Positions 25,462 to 35,105 of a DNA stretch of 56,349 nt are shown here, one piece after another (position 1 is the stretch's first letter; each line of letters opens with the position of its first letter). The translations under genes were made by a program, and so were the position numbers. The stretch covers positions 1-56,349 of the forward strand of contig JAJXZR010000001.1 of NCBI GenBank assembly GCA_021779915.1. The letters run 5' to 3'. Below the pieces are notes generated by a model. The model saw nothing but the letters and a program-made list of their open reading frames with translations, was not told where the DNA came from and searched no databases. The stretch comes from a bacterium. Its GTDB lineage: Bacteria; Patescibacteriota; Minisyncoccia; CAIUEV01.

Positions 25462-25962
25462 ATGGAATTAAAAGATTTAAAGAAACCAAGCTGGCACAAA
25501 AAATCCAAGAGAATAGGAAGAGGTGGAAAGAGAGGAACTTACTCAGGAAAAGGAAATAAGGGGCAGAAGGCTCGTTCAGGTGGGAATATTGCCCCGGGAT
25601 TTGAAGGACAGGATACTACTTTGGTATCCCGCTCGCCTAAAATTCGTGGTTTTTCCTCTCCTAAACTGAAAAATATTGTTATTAGTTTGGATGTTCTAGA
25701 AAAAAACTTTGTATCCGGTGATTCAGTCAGCCCCAAAACACTGATTGAGAAAAAATTATTAAAACTTAACAAAAAAAGCCGTTCCAAAAAGAAGGCCGTA
25801 GTTAAGATTTTGGGGGAAGGCGAAATTACCAAATCTCTCAAGATTGAAGAGTGTCTGGTTTCGGGGACTGCCCAGGAAGCCATTGTTAAAGCGGGTGGAA
25901 CTGTCACTCAAAAGAAAGCGAAAGTTCAAAAAGAGAGGGCGTCTAAAAAAGTTGAAAAATAA
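25462..25962 (+). CDS. rplO: 50S ribosomal protein L15
   Basis: L15 is a late-assembly protein of the large subunit. The Gly/Lys-rich N-terminal extension is typical (KRIGRGGKRGTYSGKGNKGQ then SGGNIAPGFEGQDTTLVSR). The globular part ends in VKILGEGEITKSLKIEECLVSGTAQEAIVKAGGTV with a short Lys-rich tail. The length of 166 is slightly long. In most bacteria secY follows; here it is a tRNA-modification gene. Confidence 0.96.
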   Translation: MELKDLKKPSWHKKSKRIGRGGKRGTYSGKGNKGQKARSGGNIAPGFEGQDTTLVSRSPKIRGFSSPKLKNIVISLDVLEKNFVSGDSVSPKTLIEKKLLKLNKKSRSKKKAVVKILGEGEITKSLKIEECLVSGTAQEAIVKAGGTVTQKKAKVQKERASKKVEK

Positions 25963-26019
25963 AAAACCTGTTTTCTTGACAGGCGAGTTCTGCTTTCAGA
26001 TAAAAAGTTAAAAGATTAA

Positions 26020-27405
26020 ATGACAAAAAAAAGTCTCTACTCTTTTTGTGTTCAAATTTACGGCTGTCAGATGAATTATGCTGATGCCGAAAGAATTGTC
26101 TTTTTGCTTGAGAAGAAAGGGGGGATCTTGATTAAAGATCCAGAAAAAGCCGACTTTATTGTAATTGTAAGTTGCGGAGTAAGAAGGGGCGCGGAACAAA
26201 GAGCGATTAGTTGGATGAAAAAACTGCGCATAAAAAACCAGAACGCTTTTATTGTCTTAACCGGCTGTTTAAGCCTTAGAAAAGACATCCAGCGGGTACT
26301 TGCCGATGTTGCTGATTTGTCTTTGCCCGTCTTTAATTTTAAGGAAGCCTTGGAAAAGTTTCTTATTTTTAAGAAAAAAGAAAAAAACGAGGACAAAAAA
26401 GAGCTCCAAATGGAATTAATTAATTCTCCTTTTGACGCAACTTGTTTTTATGCCACGAAAACAAAAAGGTTTTCCCGCTATCGTGCTCACATCCCTATTA
26501 TGAGCGGTTGCAACAATTTTTGTTCCTATTGTGTTGTTCCTTACGCACGCGGTAAAGAGGTATCTCGCTCCCCCGAAGAGATTATTAGAGAAGTAAAACA
26601 ACTCATAAACCAAGGGTACAAGGAAATCTATCTTTTGGGGCAAAACGTCAACAGTTATAAGGGGCGGGATAAACAAGGTGCAATCTGGAATTTTGCCTGC
26701 CTTTTGGAGAAAATAGATGCAATCAAAGGAAATTTTTGGGTTAAATACTTATCCTCGCACCCCAAAGATGTGGATGTTCTTTTTCTTAAAACTCTTGCCC
26801 TAAGAAAGAAAATCTCTTATAACCTGCACTTACCTATTCAATCAGGAAGTACAAGGATTTTAGGGCTAATGAACCGCAAATACAGTAAGGAACATTACCT
26901 TAATCTTGTCCAAAAAATTAGAAAATATGCCCCTAAAACGGTTTTGTCCAGTGATATTATTGTTGGCTTCCCTTCGGAAACAAAAGAGGATTTTAAAGAT
27001 TCTCTCGAGGTGCTTAAGAAATGTCAGTTTGAGATGTTATATTCTCTTAAATACTCACCAAGACCAGGTACCGAGGCTTTTAAAATGAAAGATGATGTTT
27101 CGATTGAAACAAAAAAAATAAGGCAGAAAAAATTGGATGGAGAATGGAAAAAAATAGCCGATAAGCTTAATCAAAGATTTGTTGGAAAAGAGCTAGTAAT
27201 GCTTGTGGATAAAATAAAAGAAAAGGGTAAAAAAGAAGAAAAAGAACTTTATTATTATTGGGGCAGATCTTTTGAGGATAAAAATGTTTATTTTATTTTA
27301 AAAGAAAGAATTGATTTAGTAGGAAAATGGGCAAAAGTTGTCATCCTGAAAGCCTCCCCTCTTTGCCTCGAAGGAAAATTTTTAATGGTTGAAAAAGAAG
27401 GGTAA
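26020..27405 (+). CDS. miaB: tRNA-2-methylthio-N6-isopentenyladenosine synthase (MiaB-type radical SAM enzyme)
   Basis: It adds a methylthio group to adenosine 37 of tRNAs reading U-starting codons. The N-terminal UPF0004 domain holds three cysteines in CVQIYGCQMNYADAER, VIVSCGVRRGAEQR and VLTGCLS. The radical SAM domain has CNNFCSYCVVPYARGKEVSR, then LLGQNVNSYKG, LHLPIQSGSTRILGLMNRKY and SSDIIVGFPSETKEDFKD. A C-terminal TRAM-like domain starts near RFVGKELVMLVD. The length of 461 is normal. Among the MiaB, MtaB and RimO relatives, QNVNSYKG and the overall pattern favour MiaB. It starts 57 bases after rplO, in the place where secY would be expected. Confidence 0.9.
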   Translation: MTKKSLYSFCVQIYGCQMNYADAERIVFLLEKKGGILIKDPEKADFIVIVSCGVRRGAEQRAISWMKKLRIKNQNAFIVLTGCLSLRKDIQRVLADVADLSLPVFNFKEALEKFLIFKKKEKNEDKKELQMELINSPFDATCFYATKTKRFSRYRAHIPIMSGCNNFCSYCVVPYARGKEVSRSPEEIIREVKQLINQGYKEIYLLGQNVNSYKGRDKQGAIWNFACLLEKIDAIKGNFWVKYLSSHPKDVDVLFLKTLALRKKISYNLHLPIQSGSTRILGLMNRKYSKEHYLNLVQKIRKYAPKTVLSSDIIVGFPSETKEDFKDSLEVLKKCQFEMLYSLKYSPRPGTEAFKMKDDVSIETKKIRQKKLDGEWKKIADKLNQRFVGKELVMLVDKIKEKGKKEEKELYYYWGRSFEDKNVYFILKERIDLVGKWAKVVILKASPLCLEGKFLMVEKEG

Positions 27406-27482
27406 AATTAGTTTATCAAGTTTATCAAGTCCATAAAGTTTGTAAAGTATATAAAATATTTTTAAATAAATTAAAACAAAAA

Positions 27483-28391
27483 ATGAAATCAATTGAACTT
27501 AACAAATTGACTTGGGTGATGGCTGAACAACCGAAAGCGGAGGACATTTCTTTTTTACAGGATAAATTCGATCTTCACCCTCTTATCATTGGAAAACTGA
27601 CTTTACCGGTTTATCGACCTCAATTCAGCGATCACAAGAAATATTTTTTCGCGGTAATCCATTATCCCGTTTTTGGCGAGGATGGGAGCTTTAAAGAAAT
27701 CGGCGAGGTAGACATTCTGGTAAACGAAAAATTTGTGGTTACCGCCACTTCTCATCCCGATTCCCCAGTGGCATTGTTTTTTGATAAATGCCATTCTAAC
27801 CTGGAAAGTTGCAAAAAATATTTTAATAACGGTTCCCACTACCTTCTTCTTATCATAATAAACAATTTTCTTAGTAATTATTTCCCCTTCCTAGATGATT
27901 TAGCTAAAGAAATCGACAAAATCGAGGAGCATCTTTTTAAAGAGGAGGAAGGTAAAACACTGAAAAGCATTTCGCTTTTACAAAGAGACATCATCGAGTT
28001 TCGCAGGATTATAAAGCCTCAAATTTCCATCTTACGCTCCATTTTTGCTGTGAAAGAAATTGCTAATGACGATTATCTTAAAACTTATGCTCACGATATT
28101 ATTGCCACTAACATTCAAATTTGGAACACCCTGGAAAATTACTGGGAAACAATCAATGCTTTGCATCGCACAAATAATACCTTGCTCTCTTATAAATTAA
28201 ATCGTGCCATCAACGTTCTTACGGCATTTTCGATTATTTTTATCCCTGCCAACCTTGTTGCCTTTATTTTTGGGATGAATGTAGACATGCCCCCTGTTTT
28301 TAGAGACACAAAAATAGTTTTTCTAGTCATGATAGGAGCAATGAGTGTTACTTCGCTACTCCTGCTTTATTTAGTGAAAAGGAAAAACTAA
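27483..28391 (+). CDS. corA: CorA-type magnesium/divalent cation transporter
   Basis: It forms a pentameric channel for magnesium (or cobalt/nickel) in the cytoplasmic membrane. The long cytoplasmic N-terminal part includes ADFLDDLAKEIDKIEEHLF-type helices and SLLQRDIIEFRRIIKPQISIL. The two C-terminal membrane helices are preceded and joined by FIPANLVAFIFGMNVDMPP, in which GMN is the ion-selectivity signature. The C-terminus is short and basic (LVKRKN). Its length of 302 is typical. It lies between miaB and rpmE, set off on both sides by A/T-rich repeats. Confidence 0.92.
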   Translation: MKSIELNKLTWVMAEQPKAEDISFLQDKFDLHPLIIGKLTLPVYRPQFSDHKKYFFAVIHYPVFGEDGSFKEIGEVDILVNEKFVVTATSHPDSPVALFFDKCHSNLESCKKYFNNGSHYLLLIIINNFLSNYFPFLDDLAKEIDKIEEHLFKEEEGKTLKSISLLQRDIIEFRRIIKPQISILRSIFAVKEIANDDYLKTYAHDIIATNIQIWNTLENYWETINALHRTNNTLLSYKLNRAINVLTAFSIIFIPANLVAFIFGMNVDMPPVFRDTKIVFLVMIGAMSVTSLLLLYLVKRKN

Positions 28392-28396
28392 AAATT

Positions 28397-28464
28397 AGTT
28401 TAGAAAGATTTTTTTGTTCGTATTGCTTTATGAGACTTTTGAAACTTTCATAACTTTCTAAACT
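28397..28464. repeat. Hairpin made of AGTTTAGAAAG units
   Basis: AGTTTAGAAAG at the left end pairs with CTTTCTAAACT at the right end. The inner part is A/T-rich, with ACTTTTGAAACTTTC units. It follows the corA stop directly and belongs to the same family as the element at 10950. Confidence 0.6.
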
Positions 28465-28537
28465 ATCCTGGGTTTGCCTATCTCGTTATTCCATGTTAAA
28501 AAACAGCTGATTTATTATTTATTTAAGATGTATTCAG

Positions 28538-28810
28538 ATGAAAAAGAAAATTCACCCAAATTATGGACCAGCGACTATTATTTGTGCTTGCGGTAATCGA
28601 GTAGAAACTGAATCTACCGTTTCTGAGCTTAAAGTAGAAATATGCAGTGCATGCCATCCTTTTTATACTGGACAGAAAAAAATTGTGGACTCCGCTGGAC
28701 GAGTTGATCGCTTCAAAAAAAGATTAGAAAAAAGCCAATCAATTATCGAGGAAGAAAAGTCCAAGAAGGAAACAAAGACTAAGAAGGCGACCAAGAAAAA
28801 GAAAAAATAA
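28538..28810 (+). CDS. rpmE: 50S ribosomal protein L31, zinc-binding form
   Basis: The sequence begins [22 protein letters not shown] and continues [30 protein letters not shown]. This has the CxC...CxxC zinc ligands of the C+ type of L31. A Lys-rich C-terminal tail of about 30 residues is added, giving 90 residues instead of about 70. It is followed by the parvulin gene on the same strand. Confidence 0.96.
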   Translation: MKKKIHPNYGPATIICACGNRVETESTVSELKVEICSACHPFYTGQKKIVDSAGRVDRFKKRLEKSQSIIEEEKSKKETKTKKATKKKKK

Positions 28811-28841
28811 TATTTTAGCATTACGCAATTTCATATTATAA

Positions 28842-29972
28842 ATGCAAATAAATAACAATATAAAAGAACAACCTGCCAATATTTCTCCAGATAATTTTGA
28901 TCGTGGTCTTATAAGATTACTCAGATGGGTGCTGATTTTTATAACTCTTTTTGTAGCCACTTTTTTTGTGACTGGATGGGGTATTTATCGCCTAAATTGG
29001 CAAAATTCTTTTTCCAATTCGGTAGCTAGGGTCATCCCTTATCCAGCTGCTATCGTTAATTATACTAATTGGATATCTTTTAATGATTATAACCAAAATA
29101 TCCAGTCTATCAGGAAATACTTGGAAAGTAAGGAGGCTGCCTACAAGGGGAGCGGGTTTGATTTTTCTACGGATGAAGGTTTGAAGCGCCTAGCAATTAT
29201 CAAGAAAAACGTTCTTAATCAGTTGATTGAAAATAGAATAATAAGAATTTTAGCTGAAAAAAGGGGAATAAAAGTTTCCGACGCAGAACTTTCTGATACT
29301 ACAAATAAAATTTTAGCTCGCGATAATCAAGAAAAGGAAAATTTAACTCAATTGTCCCTTCTTTACGGCTGGGGTTCAGATGATTTTCAAAAAAGAGTAG
29401 TAAAAGACCTGCTTTATCGGGATAAATTGGAAGAATATGTCAAAAACCAAGGAGAGCTTGATAAAAATGCTAAAGTTAAATTGCAAACCGTGCTGGATAA
29501 AATTAAGAATGGAGAAGATTTTGCGGAGGTTGCCAAAGAATTTAGTGAGTCTCCTAGCAAAGAATACGGTGGATTGTTGCCGGCTTTTACTAAAGAAGAA
29601 GCTCCAGAAAACTTTGCTAACGTTGCATTCAGTATTCCGGTTGGAAAAATTAGTGATCCAATCGAAGGAACTGATGGATGGCACATTGTAAAAATCGAAA
29701 AAAAATTTGAAGAAGGGGGAAAGACTAAGGTAGAACTGAGAAATATCTTTATCAATCGAGACACTCTCGATGACTGGCTAAAAAATCAAAAAAAACAGTT
29801 TAGAGTGTATGTCCCTCTAAGCGATTATTTCTGGCATCCCGAAATGGGGCGACTCTATTTCAAGGATGAATCTTTGAACCAGTTGGAGGAAAAAATTAAT
29901 CGTGCCACCATAGATGAAAAATTGCAGGAGGCTGATTTTTTACTAAACGTTTCCAAACCCCTTTCAAAATAG
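28842..29972 (+). CDS. Membrane-anchored peptidyl-prolyl isomerase (parvulin/PrsA-SurA type)
   Basis: This is a folding helper for secreted proteins. A cytoplasmic tail of about 30 residues precedes one membrane helix (RWVLIFITLFVATFFVTGWG), with the remainder outside. A SurA_N-like helical part contains LNQLIENRIIRILAEKRGIKVSD. The parvulin domain is about 230-320: LDKIKNGEDFAEVAKEFSES, EYGGLLPAF, VAFSIPVGKISDPIEGTDGWHIVKIE. A C-terminal helix bundle follows. The length is 376. It would help fold the large Cys-rich surface proteins encoded here, although that link is only inferred. Confidence 0.9.
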   Translation: MQINNNIKEQPANISPDNFDRGLIRLLRWVLIFITLFVATFFVTGWGIYRLNWQNSFSNSVARVIPYPAAIVNYTNWISFNDYNQNIQSIRKYLESKEAAYKGSGFDFSTDEGLKRLAIIKKNVLNQLIENRIIRILAEKRGIKVSDAELSDTTNKILARDNQEKENLTQLSLLYGWGSDDFQKRVVKDLLYRDKLEEYVKNQGELDKNAKVKLQTVLDKIKNGEDFAEVAKEFSESPSKEYGGLLPAFTKEEAPENFANVAFSIPVGKISDPIEGTDGWHIVKIEKKFEEGGKTKVELRNIFINRDTLDDWLKNQKKQFRVYVPLSDYFWHPEMGRLYFKDESLNQLEEKINRATIDEKLQEADFLLNVSKPLSK

Positions 29973-29999
29973 AATTTTATCAAAATTTCAACAAAAAAT

Positions 30000-30599
30000 A
30001 TGCTAAATCAAAAAGAAAAAAAAGAGATTAAACCGGACGTTGGGTCAATGATGGGGAATTTTATGAATCCTCGGGTAGTAGCGTTAACTTTAGGAATCCA
30101 GATGAATGACAATATCGCTGATTTAGGTTGCGGAGGAGGTTATTTTACGATCCCCTTGGCACATTTAGTGGGAAAAGGAGGAAAAGTCTATGCTGTAGAT
30201 GTTATGGAGGGCCCACTTGAAGCAGTTAAAAGTCGCGTACACATGGAAAAATTAGAAAATGTTTCGATTATTAGGAATAATTTGGAAAAGAAAAATGCTC
30301 TTCAAAAAGAAATTCCTTCTGAACATTGTCAATGGGTAATTTTGGCCAGCATACTTTACAGTTCGACCAAAAGCAATGCTATTTTAGCAGAAAGTAAGCG
30401 AATTCTAGCTAAAAACGGCAAGTTGGTAATTATTGATTGGGAAAAAAAGCCCAAGAAACAATTTTCCTTTTTTGGACCACCCCTAGAATCAAGAATCAGC
30501 GAAGGCGAGATTAAAAATTTAGCGAAGAAAGAGGGATTTAGGTTGGAGAAAAAGTTTAATGTCGGAAAATTTCATTATGGCTTTATTTTTTCCAAATAA
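30000..30599 (+). CDS. Class I SAM-dependent methyltransferase
   Basis: The Rossmann fold motif I reads NIADLGCGGGYFTIPLA. A motif with an acidic residue for the SAM ribose follows in KVYAVDVMEGPLEAVKSR, and later there are VSIIRNNLEKK and NGKLVIIDWEKKP. This is the general Methyltransf_11/25 type, near UbiE/ArsM-like proteins in its opening, but the substrate cannot be deduced. The length is 199. It sits 27 bases after the parvulin gene and ahead of ftsK. Confidence 0.85.
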   Translation: MLNQKEKKEIKPDVGSMMGNFMNPRVVALTLGIQMNDNIADLGCGGGYFTIPLAHLVGKGGKVYAVDVMEGPLEAVKSRVHMEKLENVSIIRNNLEKKNALQKEIPSEHCQWVILASILYSSTKSNAILAESKRILAKNGKLVIIDWEKKPKKQFSFFGPPLESRISEGEIKNLAKKEGFRLEKKFNVGKFHYGFIFSK

Positions 30600-30675
30600 T
30601 TGAAAAGAGAGAAATCGAAAGGTAAAATGGAAAAACTCCATGCCGGTATAAATTGTATAAAATTAATCGTTTTTC

Positions 30676-33003
30676 GTGGCTTCAAAAAAAAACAGTAAAA
30701 AATCGCAAAATCTCGAGGAAGAGGCGGATAATTCGCAAATTTCCACTTTTGCCAGAAGATGGCTTTATGCCGTAATAGTTTGGGGAATTGCCATAATTTT
30801 TATCCTCAGTATTCTAGGACAGGCCGGTGCAATGGGCAAGTACATTGAACTTATACTCGATGGTCTTTTGGGGTGGGGAAGATATGTTATTCCCATAATT
30901 ATGCTTGCAAGCGGGCTTTGGATTGTTCGAGAGGAAAAAATCACTCATCCCTATTATCGAGTGACCGGTATTTTTGTGATGTTTATTTCTGCACTTTCTA
31001 TAAGTGCTCTTTTCTCGGGTGGAAATGGAGTAAAAATTAAGATACTGGAGGCTCGAACTATGGGAGGCTATGCTGGTCTTTCTCTAGCCTATTTGTCCAG
31101 AATTCTCGGTTTTTGGGGAGGCTTTGCTCTTTTGTTTACGTTTTTTGTAGTTGGAATTATTTTGCTTCTGGATAGTTTTATTGCAGATAAAAAAAATAAA
31201 GAGGAAATTTTAGTTAATCAAAAAACAGAAATAGAAAAAGAAGAAGCGCACCAAGAAAGTTTCAGCGATTCCGTCCAAACAGAGGAGAATAAAGAAGAAT
31301 TAGAAAAGAAAAATATCTTCACCCGGGTTCTGGATTGGAGAAAAAAAGATAAACAAAAAGAAGCTATTCTCAAAGAATTCGAGCAAAAGGAGAAGGGAAA
31401 TGTTTGGGAAAAAATACGAAAGCAACCACCGGAAGAAACAAAAAAGGAGACTCAAAATATCCCAATAGAAAAATCTGTGCTTAAACCGGAAATTACCCAG
31501 CTAAATTGGAAATATCCCCCCTTTAATATTTTAGAAAAAACTAAATCGAAAGCAATTGCTGAGGATATCAAGAAAAACACCATGGCTATTAAAAATACTC
31601 TTATTAATTTTGGTATCCCTACTGAAATAGCCGATGTAAACGTTGGTCCAACTGTTACGCAGTATGCAGCGCGTCCGGCGGAGGGAATCAAGTTAAGTCG
31701 GATCACCGCTCTTCAAAACGACTTGGCAATGTCCTTAGCTGCTCATCCAATCAGAATTGAAGCCCCGATTCCTGGAAGATCACTGGTAGGGATAGAGGTG
31801 CCTAACAAGGTAAAGAGAGTGGTTTCGTTGCGAGAAATACTGGAATCGCCCACTTTCAATGAATCTAAAGACCGCTTGTTAATTGCCTTAGGAGAAGACG
31901 TGGCAGGTAATTATGTTTATTCTGATCTTGCGGAAATGCCTCACTTGTTGATTGCTGGTTCTACCGGCTCGGGAAAAAGTATCGGCATCAACTGCTTAAT
32001 CGCTAGTTTGCTTTATCGCAATTCTCCAAAGGATATGCGAGTTATCCTCGTTGATCCTAAAAGAGTAGAGCTTTCGGTTTATAATGATATACCCCATCTT
32101 TTAACTCCTGTTATCATGGATCCGCCAAAAGTGGCGAACGCTTTGAAATGGGCAGTTTCGGAAATGGAAAGAAGATATATTTTAATTCAGGAAACAATGT
32201 CAAGAAATATTGTTTCCTATAACAGTAAAATTACAGAAGGCGAGATTGAACCAGAAGTTGACCAAGAGACCGGAGAAATTATCGAACCGGAATTTTTGCC
32301 TTATGTTGTTATTATTATTGACGAATTGGCTGATTTAATGTCTTCTCCTTTTGCTAAAGAAATTGAATCTTTGATTGTTAGATTGGCACAAATGTCTCGA
32401 GCAGTGGGAATCCACCTAGTGCTTTCTACTCAAAGACCGTCGGTTAACGTTATTACCGGCATTATAAAAGCCAATTTTCCCACTCGAATGGCGTTTCAGG
32501 TAGTTTCTCAAATCGATTCCAGAACTATTTTAGATATGTCTGGAGCAGAGAAACTTTTAGGAAAAGGAGATATGCTTTATCTTGCCCGGGAGTCCAATCA
32601 ACCTAGGCGTATTCAAGGCGCATACGTTTCGGAAAAAGAAATTCGCAAAATGGTTGAATACCTGATTAACCAAGAAGCAGTGCAATATGATCCAACCGTA
32701 ACAAAAGCCGTTTCTTCTAGCAATGGAATTAGTGGCGAGAACGAGGAAGACGAAGACGAATTTTATGAAGAGGCGGTGAAAATTGTTACTCGAGAAAAAA
32801 GAGCTTCCACTTCCCTTTTGCAACGGCATTTGAGAATCGGCTATGCTCGTGCCGCAAGGCTGATGGACTTTTTGGAGCGGGAGGGCATTGTCGGCCCGGC
32901 AGAAGGCTCAAAACCTAGACAAGTATTAACTGCAACGCCAAAAGAAGCAACAGATTATGAAGATCCTCTCAGTGATCAGGTTAAGAGAGATCAATGGAAT
33001 TAG
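30676..33003 (+). CDS. ftsK: DNA translocase FtsK/SpoIIIE
   Basis: It pumps chromosomal DNA through the closing septum. Four membrane helices in the first 165 residues are followed by a short charged linker of about 110 residues. Then come the alpha part (AIKNTLINFGIPTEIADVNV, GPTVTQYAARPAEGIKLSRI) and the RecA-like motor with Walker A GSTGSGKS at residues 428-435 and VIIIDELADLM as Walker B. The winged-helix gamma domain lies at the end (EEAVKIVTREKRASTSLLQR and RAARLMDFLEREGIVGPAEG). The length of 775 is compact against 1329 in E. coli. The start is GTG, as no nearby ATG fits before the first helix. Confidence 0.96.
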   Translation: MASKKNSKKSQNLEEEADNSQISTFARRWLYAVIVWGIAIIFILSILGQAGAMGKYIELILDGLLGWGRYVIPIIMLASGLWIVREEKITHPYYRVTGIFVMFISALSISALFSGGNGVKIKILEARTMGGYAGLSLAYLSRILGFWGGFALLFTFFVVGIILLLDSFIADKKNKEEILVNQKTEIEKEEAHQESFSDSVQTEENKEELEKKNIFTRVLDWRKKDKQKEAILKEFEQKEKGNVWEKIRKQPPEETKKETQNIPIEKSVLKPEITQLNWKYPPFNILEKTKSKAIAEDIKKNTMAIKNTLINFGIPTEIADVNVGPTVTQYAARPAEGIKLSRITALQNDLAMSLAAHPIRIEAPIPGRSLVGIEVPNKVKRVVSLREILESPTFNESKDRLLIALGEDVAGNYVYSDLAEMPHLLIAGSTGSGKSIGINCLIASLLYRNSPKDMRVILVDPKRVELSVYNDIPHLLTPVIMDPPKVANALKWAVSEMERRYILIQETMSRNIVSYNSKITEGEIEPEVDQETGEIIEPEFLPYVVIIIDELADLMSSPFAKEIESLIVRLAQMSRAVGIHLVLSTQRPSVNVITGIIKANFPTRMAFQVVSQIDSRTILDMSGAEKLLGKGDMLYLARESNQPRRIQGAYVSEKEIRKMVEYLINQEAVQYDPTVTKAVSSSNGISGENEEDEDEFYEEAVKIVTREKRASTSLLQRHLRIGYARAARLMDFLEREGIVGPAEGSKPRQVLTATPKEATDYEDPLSDQVKRDQWN

Positions 33004-33007
33004 ATAA

Positions 33008-33119
33008 ATGAAAAATGTAAAAATCAAAATACAAAATTATTGAGTCGCCTTGATCGACAATCAATCAATCGTCGCTGTAGGCGACACCATAATTTTACAT
33101 TTTGATTTTTACATTTTTA
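33008..33119. repeat. TGTCGC-core inverted repeat, copy 3
   Basis: Outer arms AAATGTAAAAATCAAAATAC and TTTTGATTTTTACATTTTTA are nearly self-complementary. The centre holds AGTCGCCTTGATCGACA and GTCGCTGTAGGCGACACC. It lies between the convergent ftsK and yraN genes, where it could also work as a two-way transcription stop. Confidence 0.75.
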
Positions 33120-33120
33120 T

Positions 33121-33549
33121 TTATATCGTCACATATTTATAGTGTTTTAATTTTACCTTTTTAATCGACCTAATTATTATCACACTGATTAGATCGATTC
33201 TCCATTCGGGGAAAGTGTAGGGGGCTAAGTCCCGGAAATAGGGTTCCCAAAGCTCGGGTTCTTTTTCAAGAAATAGCCAGGCAGTTTTTTCTATTTTTTT
33301 GAGCTTGCGAGAATTTACAGAGTCTTCTGGAATTATGGAAAGCGGATTGTAGATATTTTCCATTTCATACAGCCACTTACTTCTCACTTCAACAAAAACA
33401 ATTTCTTGTCTTCTTGAGTCATAAACAATAATATCCACTTCCCCTTTTTTGTGGGAATAATTTCGGGCGATTATTTGATAATTTCTCTGTTTTAAAAAAG
33501 AAACAGCGATATTTTCAGCATAATTGCCCTGGGATTTAGTATTTTTCAT
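33121..33549 (-). CDS. YraN-family (UPF0102) predicted endonuclease
   Basis: The family has a Holliday-junction-resolvase-like nuclease fold and unclear biological role. The sequence has GNYAENIAVSFLKQRNYQIIARNY, the catalytic-type KKGEVDIIVYD with Glu and Asp, and IVFVEVRSK with the second acidic residue and Lys. The later part (VNSRKLKKIEKTAWLFLE, FPEWRIDLISV) fits as well. The length of 142 is slightly long. It follows comM by 14 bases on the minus strand, a common pairing in bacteria. Confidence 0.92.
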   Translation of the reverse strand: MKNTKSQGNYAENIAVSFLKQRNYQIIARNYSHKKGEVDIIVYDSRRQEIVFVEVRSKWLYEMENIYNPLSIIPEDSVNSRKLKKIEKTAWLFLEKEPELWEPYFRDLAPYTFPEWRIDLISVIIIRSIKKVKLKHYKYVTI

Positions 33550-33563
33550 ATATAAAAAAGAAA

Positions 33564-35105
33564 TTAAATTAAATCCATGCTTTGTAAACGGTACTGCAAG
33601 GCTTCCGCAATATGTCTGGCGAATATTTTTTCCGATCCTTCTAAATCTGCAATTGTGCGACTAATTTTAATAGTGCGAAAATAACTACGAGCACTTAAAT
33701 GAAATTTTCTGATAGCTTGGTTCAATAAATCTTGTTCTTTAGGAGAGAAAACACAATATTTTTTTATATGATTATTGCGCATTTCAGCATTGGAATAAAT
33801 CTTTTGTCCTCTATAGCGCTCCTGTTGCATAGTTCTAGCTTTTTGCACCCTTTCCCTGATTTTATCAGAACTTTCTTCCGGGAGGGTGGAAGTTAATTTT
33901 TCATATTTGACTCTGGGAACATTTAAGAAAATATCCATTCGATCGCTAATTGGACCGGAAAGTTTTTTTTGATATCGAACAACAGAACTATGGTTGCAGG
34001 TACATTCTTTCTCAGGATCGTTAAGATATCCACAAGGGCAAGGGTTCATAGCTGCTATCAAAATAAACCGAGCAGGAAAAGTAACTGATCCGGCAGCTCG
34101 AGAGATAGTGATTATCCCGTCTTCCAGTGGTTGTCTCAGGCAATCGAGTGTTTTGGCTGGAAATTCCAAAAATTCATCCAGGAAAAGAACTCCTCTATGA
34201 GCTAAACTAATTTCTCCGGGTTTTGGATTAGTTCCTCCACCAATCAAAGCGACACTTGAGGAAGTGTGGTGAGGGGAACGAAAAGGTCTTTCTTTAATTA
34301 GAGGAAAGTCGCGACTCAACTTGCCTGAAACAGAAAATATTTTAGTTGCTTCCAGACATTCTTCCGTATCCATCTCCGGCAAAATTCCTGGAAATGCTCT
34401 TGCAATAAGAGTTTTTCCTGATCCCGGGGGACCGATAAGGCAAACATTATGTCCTCCGGCTGCCACGATTTCCATTGCTCTTTTCACATGCTCTTGCCCT
34501 TTTATATCCTGCATATCATAAAGATATTCCGGTTTTTTTTGGAAATTTTCTTTTCTTTCATAAGGAAACAAATTTATTTCTCCATTAAAAAAAGAAATCA
34601 GTTCAGCTAAACTGTTTAACGGATATGCCTCGATTCCATTCACAATGGAAGTTTCCCTGGCATTTTCAGCAGGAAGAAAAATTCTTCTAAACCCACTGTT
34701 TTTGGCGGAAATAACAACAGGGAGAGCTCCTCTGACTCCTCGCAATTCACCATTTAGAGCTAATTCTCCGATGAACAGACTGTCTTTATAAATTTCCTCC
34801 TTGCTGGGAATTTGTCCGCTTGCCATCAAAATCCCTACTGCGATTGGTAGATCATACATTGCGCCTTCTTTTTTAAGATCGGCAGGAGCTAGATTAACAA
34901 CCAAGTTCCCTAGACGATAAGGAGGAACCGCCCCACTATTTTTCATAGCTGATCCCACCCGTTGCAGGGATTCTTTCACGGCAGTGTCTGGAAGCCCAAC
35001 CATCATGAAATGGTGGGTTCCTGGAAAACAGTCCACTTCTACTTCGACAACCACTGGTTCAAGCCCGACTATGGCACAGGATTTTATTTTGCTAGTACGG
35101 CGCAT
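33564..35105 (-). CDS. comM: ComM/YifB-type AAA+ ATPase (Mg-chelatase-like)
   Basis: In other bacteria ComM is a hexameric helicase for branch migration during natural transformation. The N-terminal Lon-protease-like domain reads VVVEVEVDCFPGTHHFMMVGLPD...VKESLQRV. Walker A is GPPGSGKTLIARAFPGILP and the chelatase block is RPFRSPHHTSSSVALIGGGTNPKPGEISLAHRGVLFLDE (shown in two adjoining parts). Later come the CPCGYLNDPEKECTC zinc-like cysteines and the C-terminal LSARSYFRTIKISRTIADLEG. The length of 513 is normal. With VirB2/pilin-like genes nearby, a link to DNA uptake is conceivable but not shown. Confidence 0.95.
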   Translation of the reverse strand: MRRTSKIKSCAIVGLEPVVVEVEVDCFPGTHHFMMVGLPDTAVKESLQRVGSAMKNSGAVPPYRLGNLVVNLAPADLKKEGAMYDLPIAVGILMASGQIPSKEEIYKDSLFIGELALNGELRGVRGALPVVISAKNSGFRRIFLPAENARETSIVNGIEAYPLNSLAELISFFNGEINLFPYERKENFQKKPEYLYDMQDIKGQEHVKRAMEIVAAGGHNVCLIGPPGSGKTLIARAFPGILPEMDTEECLEATKIFSVSGKLSRDFPLIKERPFRSPHHTSSSVALIGGGTNPKPGEISLAHRGVLFLDEFLEFPAKTLDCLRQPLEDGIITISRAAGSVTFPARFILIAAMNPCPCGYLNDPEKECTCNHSSVVRYQKKLSGPISDRMDIFLNVPRVKYEKLTSTLPEESSDKIRERVQKARTMQQERYRGQKIYSNAEMRNNHIKKYCVFSPKEQDLLNQAIRKFHLSARSYFRTIKISRTIADLEGSEKIFARHIAEALQYRLQSMDLI

